DNA of 64,000 nt, taken from assembly GCA_037102815.1 (NCBI GenBank), contig BTPP01000001.1:4613001-4677000 (forward strand), written 5' to 3'. The position numbers and the translations under genes were made by a program. The stretch comes from Neurospora intermedia (taxonomy: Eukaryota; Ascomycota; Sordariomycetes; Sordariales; Sordariaceae). The notes below the pieces were generated by a model. It saw nothing but the letters and a program-made list of their open reading frames with translations, made no database searches and was not told the origin of the DNA. Positions 10,929 to 21,125 of this stretch are shown here, piece by piece (positions within the stretch are counted from its first letter, which is position 1; every line of letters starts with the position of its first letter).

Positions 10929-12542
10929 CTAAAAGAGCTTGTGCTCAAGGGTCATGTCAGACTCAGGTTCGAGACCGACGCAAGCGCGGAAAATGTTGGT
11001 AAGGGCAGCACGCTGCTTGGCAAGCGCGTTGACGACGGGAGTGCCGGGGGGAGTGAGGGGGGCCTTGAGCATGTAGCTGAGGACGCTCAGGACGCTGTGG
11101 AAGTGCTTGAAGTCCTTCTCGGCAGCGGCGCCGGTCTCAGCAGCCTTCCACTGGATGCGGGTCATGATCTCGGTGATGACGACGAGATCGATGATCAGGG
11201 GCGAGGCAAGGAGAGAGTCCTCGCACACGTTGAAGAGCGAGATGGTCTGGTGACCGCCGCAGAAGATCTCGGCGTAGTACTCGTCAAGGGCGCGCTTGTC
11301 GTCGCCGACGGCGGGCATGTACTTGATCACAACGGTGTGATCGGGGTGCTCGCCCTCCTTATACAGGACGCTGTTGGCGGCCACCATGTCGTCGACCACG
11401 TTAGACTTGGAGATTTCCTTGGAGCGGAACTGCTTCTGCGAGGAAAGGTTGTAGCCGTCGTTGTTGCCCAGGTGGTTGTAGGACGCAATCGAGGTCAACT
11501 TGATGCCGGCATTGATGAGGAAGTCGGTCAGGGCAGACTTCATCTTGGTCTGGCCGGACTTGAAGTCGTCACCGCCGATGAAGGCACCGTGTCTCTCGGC
11601 AAGCTCGATGGCGCCGGGGACGAAGGTGTTCTGGGGGGAGCCGTTGATGAAGGGAGTACTCTCGAGAATGCAGGCAACGGCGAAGATGGTGGAAGGGGAG
11701 ACCTCCTCGTGGCCGGCCTCAATGGACTTGAGGAGGTTGTCAGCGGTGTCGTTGACGCCGTCAATCAAGTCGGCGTAACGCTCGGTGTTGGCAGTCCAGA
11801 GGACAATAATCTTGTCGAGGCCGTTGGCGGCCTTGAACTCGCGAATGTCCTTGCGGATCTGCTCAACGTGCTCCATGGAGGCCTTGGAGCCGGGGAGAAC
11901 GTTGTCGGCACGGTTCTCCTGGTTGGCAGCAATGAAGTCGGGGTAGTAGATGGAGGGCAGGGGGACCATCTTGGACATCTCCTTGCGAACAAGCTCCTTC
12001 ATGGTAGGCTGAAGGACTTTGGCGCGATCCATGGCCTTGTCAAGGGGCATGCCGGAGATATCCCAGCCGCCAATGACGAGGTCGTTGGGGTGAACCATGG
12101 GGAGGACGTTGTGGAAGGGAACGTTGACATCCTTGCCCTTGGCGTCGATGCCGAGCTTGATGGTGGAACCCATGATGACGGAGCCGTAGTAGTTGGCCTC
12201 CTGGGTACCCTCCTTGGTAGCCCAGCTGTACTTGTGCTTGTTGGCGAGGATGCCGGCGGTCACGGTGGTGCCATTGTTGCCACCCCAGCCGACCAGCATC
12301 AGACCGGTCTTGGGGACTTTTCTGTCGACCTTGAAGTCGTAGACAGTCTCCTTGGGGACGGCGACATAGTTGTCGCCCTCGACAGTGCACAGGGTGGTGC
12401 GGTAGGTGTACTTGGAGCGGATCTCCTCGTCGGTGTAGACTACGTTGGGGGAGTTGACAACGAAAGTCTTGGGGGTGGTGTTGATATGTCCATCACCGTT
12501 GGCAGGAGCGCCGTTGGTGCCGTTGATACCGTTGGTAGTCAT
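10929..12542 (-). CDS. ino1: Inositol-3-phosphate synthase
   Basis: Single exon of 537 aa, full length for the family. The enzyme converts glucose 6-phosphate to 1D-myo-inositol 3-phosphate with NAD, the committed step of inositol and phosphatidylinositol synthesis, in the cytosol. The NAD-binding [13 protein letters not shown] lies at about residues 85-97. [15 protein letters not shown], the catalytic-core blocks [14 protein letters not shown] and SNVVDDMV, and the C-terminal [20 protein letters not shown] are all intact. The acidic N-terminus begins [13 protein letters not shown]. Codon use is strongly biased to C or G in third position, as in highly expressed fungal genes. This bias also creates a 601-codon open frame on the opposite strand, which is not a gene. 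It is convergent with the OB-fold gene. Confidence 0.97.
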   Translation of the reverse strand: MTTNGINGTNGAPANGDGHINTTPKTFVVNSPNVVYTDEEIRSKYTYRTTLCTVEGDNYVAVPKETVYDFKVDRKVPKTGLMLVGWGGNNGTTVTAGILANKHKYSWATKEGTQEANYYGSVIMGSTIKLGIDAKGKDVNVPFHNVLPMVHPNDLVIGGWDISGMPLDKAMDRAKVLQPTMKELVRKEMSKMVPLPSIYYPDFIAANQENRADNVLPGSKASMEHVEQIRKDIREFKAANGLDKIIVLWTANTERYADLIDGVNDTADNLLKSIEAGHEEVSPSTIFAVACILESTPFINGSPQNTFVPGAIELAERHGAFIGGDDFKSGQTKMKSALTDFLINAGIKLTSIASYNHLGNNDGYNLSSQKQFRSKEISKSNVVDDMVAANSVLYKEGEHPDHTVVIKYMPAVGDDKRALDEYYAEIFCGGHQTISLFNVCEDSLLASPLIIDLVVITEIMTRIQWKAAETGAAAEKDFKHFHSVLSVLSYMLKAPLTPPGTPVVNALAKQRAALTNIFRACVGLEPESDMTLEHKLF

Positions 12543-12693
12543 GTTGACGGTAAAGGTGGTTGTTCAGGTGCAGGTAAGTGGTTGGTTGGCTATCTTGGCT
12601 GTTGACGGTCTTTTATGGGGTAAAGACCGAGTCCGCTGAACTTCCGGGCGAGGCAGAACAACGGGCTCCTGCGTACGGGTGATGGACTCTGAT

Positions 12694-12701
12694 TATTTAT
12701 A
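12694..12701 (-). promoter_or_regulatory. Candidate TATA box of INO1
   Basis: TATAAATA on the minus strand about 150 bp upstream of the INO1 start codon. Its position suits a strongly transcribed fungal gene; this is a sequence match only. Confidence 0.4.
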
Positions 12702-14913
12702 TTAGCGAAAGGTCTAAAGTTTGTAATATTTTCTTACGGCCGCCAGTGGCACAAAGCGCAGAGCCGCAAGGGTTGTGACTGGGCTAGGGAATATGGGACG
12801 ACCTCTAACACATTTCCCCCGACCCTTCACTCACACCAACCCGCGTGGTGAAGGGTCAACAAAGGAGGGCATGGAAACGCAACAAAAGGGCGGTCGTTGG
12901 GATGGCAGGAATGTGCAAACGGCGGCAGAAACCTGGAAACCGTCGACTTACGAGTTGAGTAGGTTGGAAAACGTTTTGGCGGATGATGGGATCGCGGCTC
13001 GGGAGCGCGATCAGATGGTTAGTTGCTTTAAGGGGGGGGAAGTGCGAGTTTGTGACCGGGATGGATCTTTCTGAAGACGATGGGGGATCGAAACAAAAGA
13101 ACGATCAAGAGACGTTGGTTGACGGGACTTCTTTATATACTTGGGGACCCGACAAGCAGGCCAAGGGCTCCCGCAAGGGACATGGCGGGAGATGTACCTC
13201 ATTAGCCTCTTGTGAGGTGGTTCCGATGTGGATGCACGTCTGCCCTGGAGATTGTTGGAGCTCCATTTCCCATGCACCACGCGCGCGGCGGCCGGGCGGC
13301 GGGCGGTCAAGGGGGGAGACGGGACTCTGGGGCGCCCGAGATCGCGCGCCAGGGCAATGCAATTGGGGGTAGACTACCATACAAGTTGGCACATACAGGG
13401 ATCTTGCAACCATTGTCCACGCTCCGGGGTTTTCGGGCTCTAGACTTGCCCGCCCGTAGGTGGCATCTGCCTGTCCGGTCCGGGGCAGAGGACATTGTCA
13501 TTTCAGATTACAAAGGAAGTCGAATCAGATGTTTATTTGACGATATGTTGGGACTCTGCTAGTAATACGACCCCGTGCCACGACCAATGGCAAACGCCCA
13601 TCGCCGATATCCCCACGAAATACACAGTACATAATAACGTCAAAAGAGTGAATGTGATTAACCCCGGGATGGTTCTTTGATCGTGTATTCCCTGGTCGAT
13701 TTGTTCACCTTTCAATGGCACCTCAACAGTTCCCCCCAGCTGGGGGACGTTGAGTGGTAGAGGTATCAGATGGAAAAGACAATCACTCGCGTACAGGCAT
13801 AGCTACCTACGTACGCAAGCACGAGCACAGCCTGATTTCTGGAGCAGAATCTGTTCAACAACCTCAACACGCATACACATCCTGATCCTGTCTGAATCCG
13901 CTGTCTGCCCTTTCGGCGGCCGAATCGACAGGCGCCGGTTAAAGTTGCCCCCTGTGAGAGACAAGGTCTGTACAACCCTTTTCGATAGAAGGGGGAATAT
14001 TCGGAGTTTCCAACAAATTCTTCAGTCAAATGTTCACCCGCACCCGACAGGGCCATCGTGCCACGGCGCGTCGGTTGTGAGGTTGGACTGTCGGGGGAGG
14101 TTGGGGACGATGTGTGGGGTGCCGGGTCTTCCACCCACCGGTCCGGACACGGAAACCCCTGAACCATCTTGCACTGGGGACATCCAGACCCGACGGGGCT
14201 CGCCAGACAGCGGGCAACGCCAAGCCTGCCGATTTGCCCACTCGATAACGGACAGATTCGGGTGCCGAGCCCGATAAGGAGGTACCTGTGACTACATACA
14301 CTACTACTGGTAGCGTCCCGGTCCCAACGGCAGCATGAAGGGCGGTCTGTCGATTTTGGTCTCCCTCTTCTTGCACATCCCGCGTCTCGAGCTCGACATT
14401 GGTCCATCATCGAAAGTGCATTGCATCAGCAATTGTTGTGAGCCGGTGTTCGCTTGTCGTAGGTTGACATCGAACCGCAGTGCAGTCTGCGGTCGTCTCG
14501 CAGCTGCTAGTTTCTTGCTCTTACCGTGAGTCAATAACGCCATTATTGATCAATCCCTGGACATGTTGTCGTGGCAGCACCCGGAGATATCTGGATTTCT
14601 GTAATCCTGTCTCTCGTCTGCAAGCAGAGGGCGCAGAACCAGAGAAACGGTGGCCAGAAGCGAGCTCATCGTCAACAAACCCCCACGGTCGTATTATGGC
14701 GAACAAGAACCATGCTCCAGCTGGGCTCAAGCATATGTGAATAGTCATCTGCTCACAGGCCAACAAACGCAACTTGTACGGTTGCTGTAATCATGATAGG
14801 GCTTCGGCTCCTTGGCTCATGGGATCCTGCACAAAGTACCATACCATCACTGCAATGAAAAGATTTGCCTCGAATGGCATCGTGGAACGCAAGGTGTTGA
14901 AAGTTCTCAAATT

Positions 14914-14966
14914 TTATTGCTATTGTTATTGTTATTTTTATTTTTATTTTTATTTATTTATATTTC
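14914..14966. repeat. AT-rich simple repeat
   Basis: A degenerate run of TTATTG, TTATTT and TTTTA units, visible directly. It lies in noncoding DNA. Confidence 0.85.
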
Positions 14967-16134
14967 TTCCCCCTTGTCGAGGTCCGTCCCACCCACGTCA
15001 TGCAGCTTCAATTGACAGCGCAAAGTTGCATTGTGACGGCAACGGATGGTCCCCATTGGGAACACTTTTCGAACTGATAGGTAACCCCAACGCCATCCAC
15101 CTGCATGATGAAGGTTACCTTCGGATTCCATGCATCCTGTCCTTTTTGCTTTTACCAGTTTCAAATAAGGGGTAGGTTTGGTGCCTTTTTGTTGTTCGAA
15201 ATGCTTCCAGCATAATTTCTCCCAAGAAGTGACCATCGCCATCGAACCAAGTCGCTCTCAGTATCTGTCGAAAAGTTGTTTGGTACGCAACAAAGAGCCG
15301 ACTTATGGGATCTGGAACTCGCTACCGGGGAGCACACGGACACGACGCACTCGCACACACATCAGGAAATGTCCTACGAAGATCAAGGGTCCTTTGTTAC
15401 ACGGAAAAGACGACATACCTACCTAGACTCGAACCTTTTTTTCACCTAGAAACGTGTTTCGAGTGACACAAAACCGACTGTGGTGTGTCTAGGTATGCCT
15501 CGGGCTATGGAAACCAAAGGTTCTGAACCACGGAAGCGGTCTGGAGTCGAGGTTGACATTTCCCTGTCCTGTCTGCAATAACACATCACCAAAACAAAGA
15601 CAAGACACAAGGACAGACAGGCAAATTTACCGAAGGCATCGAGATGATGAGTTTCAGACCCTTCGCCTCCAAGTGTAATGCTCGACTACAGTAACCCAGA
15701 CAGAGACAGCCAACGAACGACGCTGAAAGGGGCTGCAGTGGCTACAATATTGTTACACAACACAAGACTATGCATCATTCGAGGCCACTTGGGGCTTATT
15801 GGACTTTTACTTGCCCTTTGATAGTCGTAACGTCTCGACAAATACAGGAAGCTCTTTCGCCCATAGTTTCTGATTGGGAAAGACATTATGCAACCTGAGA
15901 ATACCGGCATTTCCGGAACCGGAATAGAGATTCCGCATTGGTGTTGCAGAAAGCGAAGAGAACGAGGAGAGGAAGGAGAGAGGATGTCACAAAATCGATA
16001 ACACGTAGGTAAAAGGTGAGGACCAGATGACTAAGTGAGTGAGGCAAGTCCGTGGACTAACAAGAGCAATGGCAGTCTTCTTGAAGTACGCGAATGGTGT
16101 AGTTGACCCGGGTCTTCAACCAACGTATATATAA

Positions 16135-16160
16135 GTGTGTGTGTGTGTATGTGTGTGTGT
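16135..16160. repeat. GT microsatellite
   Basis: About 13 GT units with one interruption (a single A in place of G). Confidence 0.9.
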
Positions 16161-17556
16161 ACCTTTCGTGGAACCACAGAGAAATTGTCATGCAGACGTT
16201 GCCGAGCAGGCAAGTTAACAGGCCATGGCTTGGTTTTGTCAAGATGGCTAGGCGGGAAGGGACAGATTGGGACACATCTATTCGCTTCGACATCCCACGC
16301 GGAGGCTCCCACGGCATCATCCATCCTTGATATGTGTTTCGAGCGGTCGATCGCATTGATCCGACCTTGGCTCCTAACAGCTCTTGCTCTCTTACCCTGT
16401 GAGTTTTCGAAGCTGGCGGTTCATAGCCTGTTCCCGGCACCAACGGCATCACTTACTACTAGACTCGGTGAGAATCAATTCTCTTGATGTTATTACTTGT
16501 TTTCGTCACCTACCTAATGCTATTTGGCGTTCGAGTTGTCAAGCCGAAACCGAAACCGACCTGTATTAACACGTTAGGCATTAACATCAATACGATACTT
16601 TCATCGAAATCCTGGAGATTATATATTGTCACATTATATCAACAGATACCGGCATGTATGTAGTGATGCCGGCATCATAGCATCAGTGAAGGAACCAAAA
16701 CCAGGTCAGCCAGCCATATCTGGAGAAGCAGGGCTACCGAGAGGGTATGAAGCAACATGCATTGTTGAAGGGACGGTAGGAGCCATTGTTTGAGAACAAA
16801 CATCCAGACAATTCGACGCCATAGTGAGCTCGACGGTAAAGAGGCAGCCAGCCATTCAGCCGCCTTGGAAGGGGTTAGTCATGCTGGCTGTTCGAGCCTT
16901 GCAACAACCGACAACCCGTAAATTGAAGTGATACCTTTCGGAAACGAAGCCGATCAACTCCGAACTGGACAACCCAAAATCACATAATGGGAAGGAGATG
17001 TCTGTGATCCAGACGGTGGGCTGGCCAATAATGCTGTACGGAAGTGATTGTCTCGTCTCAGAAGAAACTGTGGTATAGGTAGAGGCACTTATACTAGGCA
17101 GTGCCAAGCATAGTGTACATGTACAGTATTGGTAAGTCAAATCACCGTCGAATATCAACGTTGGTCTGTGCACATTAATGGTAGAGCCCAGACTTGGGGA
17201 TAGAGGTCGTGAGTGATACAACCATTCGCGAGGCTATACTACGATATTCAGTCTTTGATATCTATAACGTAATGTTGCTGGATGGTGGTTCTGAATCTCA
17301 TCTCAGCCCGGCAACATCAGGCTTGGCCTCCAGCCATCCGCCTTCGCGAGTTCGATATCATGCGGGGAGACGGTCCCAATTCCAAAAGTCTGATAAACCA
17401 AGAACGCGAACAAAGTCATGCGTATCGATGGTTTGTGACGGCGGGATATGATGATGGTTGGCGCGCCAGTTTCATCAGATCCGAGGTACATAGATTAGAT
17501 GTTTCTGGTGCCGACTGCATGATGCCCGATCGTGGGTTGCTGGTGGGTAGGGTACT

Positions 17557-17648
17557 CAGGTGGTGTGGAAAAAAAGGTCCGGACACTTGCTGGGTCTGCT
17601 TTAGTATAAAACACCTCAAGCGTGTTCGGACTTTTTTCACACCACCTG
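17557..17648. mobile_element. Short inverted-repeat element (MITE-like), copy 1
   Basis: A 92-bp segment with imperfect terminal inverted repeats of about 28 bp. The left end reads CAGGTGGTGTGGAAAAAAAG, and the right end is its reverse complement with a few differences. The core has no coding capacity. A second member with the same right end lies at 19243-19342 in the same orientation. This suggests a non-autonomous DNA transposon family. TA dinucleotides lie close to both ends, but a clean target-site duplication was not established. Confidence 0.6.
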
Positions 17649-17881
17649 GTACACTACTAGTGTAGTGCATTATACTCATGTCTTTTGTCTCTGGAGGATG
17701 AGCCGAACCGCTGCAAGGTACGGGCAAGCACTCCCAAGGTACCGGGCCTGGGCAGCGAGGAGGGTACATATCTACCTAACAATCAGCCAATCGGCGATGG
17801 AGCGACGACTGTTCAAAGGCCGGCTCCACCTCTTCCTAGTGTACACTACCCTATGGTGAGATGGGTAAGACCCGTGGGCCA

Positions 17882-18982
17882 TTCCCACCGCTAAACGCCA
17901 GACCCTATCTTGGCATTTCTTGGCATTAGGCGTTTCGGACCCCCATCATCTGAGGCATTTTTTCAGGAGTTGGCGGAAGCCCTCGATTTTTCGACTTCAA
18001 ACGCGTATAATTCTATAGCGCGGACGGCCGCCTAGGTGCACCATATATGTTCTGGTAGCTCTTTTAACGAGGAATCCGAATCCGAAGTCCGTTTCTGAAT
18101 ACGACGAAGACTCGTAGAGTTATAAGCGGAAATATTAAAAAATGATAAAAATCCTAAAAATAAAGTATAGGTTATATAATAGTATTTAAAAAGGTAGATT
18201 TAATGGTAAAATCCGTTTTCTAATATCTTTTAGTTTAGTAAAAATATAGTAAAAAGAAAGAAAAATCAAATTTCCGTTTTTAATTTATATAATATTAGAA
18301 AGGGGAAATATAAAGAAACGGGTTTTATATTCGGATTCAGTATATTAATTAGTATATAAAAATCTATACCTTCTACTATATTACACCGTATATACTATAT
18401 AATTCGAAGAAATTTAAAAAATTGGAAAAAGTAAATTTTAATAAAATATACTTTCTTTCCATCTTCCTTGATCTCTGAATGCGTAAGAAGTATAAATAGA
18501 TATGTATATACTTTTAAGTACGCTGAATCCGAATTTGAAACCCGTTTTCAATTATCTCTACTTTTGGCCGAGATATAATCTAAAAACGAAATCCTAAATT
18601 TTACTTCTTTTTACTATATCTTTACTAAGTTAAAAGATATTAGAAAATGGATTTCACCGTTAAATCCGCCTTTTTAAGTATTATTATATAACCTATACTT
18701 CATTTTTAGGTTTTTTACTATTTTTAGATTTTTCCGCCGATATCTTCACGAGTTTTCATCGTATTCGAAAACGGACTTCGGATTCGGATTCCTCGTTAAA
18801 AGAGCTACCAGAACATATATGGTGCACCTAGGCGGCCGTCCGCGCTGTGGAATTATACGCGTTTGAAGTCGAAAAATCGAGGGCTTCCGCCAACCCCTAA
18901 AAAATGCCTCAGATGATGGGGGTGCCAAAGAGGGTCTGGCGTTTGGCGGTGGATACGAGGGTCTGGCGTTTGGCGGTGGGAA
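17882..18982. mobile_element. 1.1-kb palindromic foldback element with RIP-altered arms
   Basis: A long inverted repeat: the left arm (about 17882-18365) is the reverse complement of the right arm (about 18505-18982), around a spacer of about 140 bp. Both ends read TTCCCACCGC inward. The stretch around 17961-18105 matches 18766-18900 almost perfectly, including a GC-rich core with GGCCGCC and GGTGCACC. Inner arm portions are very AT-rich and have diverged mainly by transitions, with T/A states more common on the left. One clear pair is CCACAG on the right against CTATAG on the left, two CpA-to-TpA changes. The right end also carries a tandem duplication, period about 28 bp, of a GTCTGGCGTTTGGCGGTGG unit (18933-18980). 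There is no ORF of note, so this is probably a non-autonomous DNA transposon or foldback element. Confidence 0.8.
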
Positions 18983-21125
18983 CAGGTCGCTGACGATCGC
19001 TGCAGTGACCACACAGTGCCCTATACGCTACAAAACCATGAAGTTTTGCCTACGATGGTTCGTGCTCGGTACAGCACTTCCCTCGACAAGGGGGTTTTAC
19101 TCGCTTTGGCTCACAACCGTGTGTGGAGAAGTGCCCTGGCGCTTGCCAATTCAACATGATGAGCGACGGACTCCTGCTCCAGCGAAACAGATGGGCTACA
19201 CTGAACTTCACGCCAGAGCGACCTGACGGCGGGCTGGGAGGACAGCTGGTTCAAAGAAAAAAAAAAAAAAGTAAGGTCCGGATGGACAATCGCTGGGTAT
19301 GGTTTGGTATAAGCGTGTCCGGACTTTTTTCCACACCACCTGGAGGGATGCCAAGTGGAGAGGTCAATAATGAGGAATCGACAAATGGACAATCAATGGA
19401 CCACCTGACGATTAATTGCGGACGGAATGACGCGCGATGAGAGATGGCGCTCGGTCGGTACAACACACTTGCAAATGAGGTTACGGAGAGCTGCTCTGTC
19501 CGTACATCATCCGTATGTTGCAACCTTCCGAGTCCTTCATTCTCTTTGGCGCGCAGGGTGCTGGTAAATTGATGGAAGGCAAATGAAAGGGATGGGATAA
19601 ATGCCAACGTAGACTAATGATGCGACGCAACAACAGCAGTAGCATTGCTTTCAGTTATATATGTAACCGTTTTATAGGCTCGCTGGTTTGTAAAAGGTGA
19701 ACAAGTACGGCCTTGCCTCGATCGCCGTCGTGACATCAACTACCACTTCGCTTCACCAAAGTGGCCCTTGATGGAGACACCTTTCCAGCACTTTGACGAC
19801 CTCGTGTTATCTCATCTCTAAAATTGTTATCCGAGAATACCGGCCTCACTCCTTTAGTTTGGCGTCAAACGTTCAGCACCGTCTCTCGCTAGAATTTCCT
19901 GGCCTTCTCTGGCTTCCTTTCTGGCCGCCTTTTGGGTCCTGGGCTCCCGTCCTGGGGTTTCTGACGACAGCAAACCAACAACACCAAGACGGCAGCGCCA
20001 ATATACCTAACCTATCTTGGATCTCCCAGGGGCAGGGGTCACCTTTTTCACACACACGCCTTTGATCGTGATCTCATCCATCCCCAGCTCTGGTCGCCTA
20101 CCGTCGATAGCCTTTGTCCTCCCAGCGTCACTCGAGGCAAACAAGGTGCCCCTGACGCCCTATTTCCTCACTTGGGCCTTTGTCATCGGCCTCACCTTGA
20201 CGCCCAGAACACCCCGGAGTCCTCTCGACAACGGCGACTTCTGCGACGCTGCAACGTTGAGGACACCTCGCTGCCCTCACACCCTTCAAAAGAAGCGCAG
20301 TGGGAGACCGGAGAACTAGGGGGGTGCGCGAGGGGTGCCACTTGACCAGGGACTTGTGCTGGGGTTGGCTAGCGTACCGCACTGGCAGCTAGGGGCGTTC
20401 AAGGGTCGCATCCAAGGGTTGCCGGGATAGGTCGACCACCTTCACCCTCACCGACCTGATCATCCTTCTTCGACACTTCCTCGCTGTTCATACAATTCTT
20501 CCCGATTCCGACAACATTCCATTATCGAGACGCACCGAGACGCCATTTTGTCGTCTTCCCCGCATTTTGGCTTCCCGCTGTCGTCTAACCCACCGACAGC
20601 CTTGTGGTGCCTAGCTCCGTTCCGTTCCTCGCTCGACGGAAAGCCCCTACTCCAACTTGTGTCGCGCATTCCTCCGGGTTCCGTCTTCCATCAAACCACG
20701 AATTCAACGTCAACTGCGACCGAGAAGAATATTCTACCCAGAAACCGCTTGGTTTTCTTCCGTTTGATAACCTACCGCCCCCGAACAGACCAGCCTCTGT
20801 TACTGGACCGCCTAAACGACCACCTGGCATCCGGCTTGACGTAAAGCTTTCGATCGCCCTGGGCCTTGCCTGCTTCAGGTGCCGGGTTGGAGAGACCTCG
20901 GGGATTTGGGGTGATACGCCTGGCATAGATGGTGAATGGTAATAGGAAGTGTTTTGGATGAAGCATTTGCGGAATAAAGCACCCGTTGTTACAACATTAG
21001 CTTTCGTCATTCGCCTCGCTCCTGCCAACTCCCCCCAACAAACTCGGGGACCTGCATGGTGGTTCCTTCCAATTCAACCCTGTTCAACCGTTAAGTGAAG
21101 CGGCTCAAGCCCAAAGAAGGCAAGA
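18983..21125. other. Intergenic upstream of the LIM gene
   Basis: Contains the second short inverted-repeat element (19243-19342) and the presumed promoter and 5' leader of the LIM-domain gene. Short ORFs such as 20585-21028 (-) show no family features. Confidence 0.5.
19243..19342. mobile_element. Short inverted-repeat element (MITE-like), copy 2
   Basis: The right end (AAGCGTGTCCGGACTTTTTT then CCACACCACCTGG) is nearly identical to that of copy 1 at 17557-17648. The left end is degraded and carries an expanded A run (19256-19270). It lies about 260 bp to the right of the palindromic element, with copy 1 about 235 bp to its left. Confidence 0.55.

Larger units (their letters stand above)
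12543..17556. other. Long interval upstream of INO1 without a recognised gene
   Basis: Five kilobases with only short, overlapping ORFs that lack any recognisable family (for example 13750-14277 and 13766-14410 on opposite strands). The left end holds the INO1 promoter. Simple repeats at 14914-14966 and 16135-16160 are listed separately. A poorly conserved gene or noncoding transcript cannot be excluded. Confidence 0.45.

Noticed and set aside
10800-12605. A 601-codon open frame on the plus strand opposite INO1
   Set aside because: It mirrors the INO1 coding frame and arises from strong C/G third-position bias. Its composition (Gly/Val/Asp/Leu) is typical of antisense shadows and it has no domain.
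13750-14410. Overlapping ORFs of 175 and 214 codons on opposite strands
   Set aside because: They are mutual shadows; neither shows domain, signal peptide or plausible gene structure.
15421-15450. GGTTCGAGTCT on the minus strand, resembling a tRNA B box
   Set aside because: No A box at the right distance, no acceptor stem and no cloverleaf arms could be formed.
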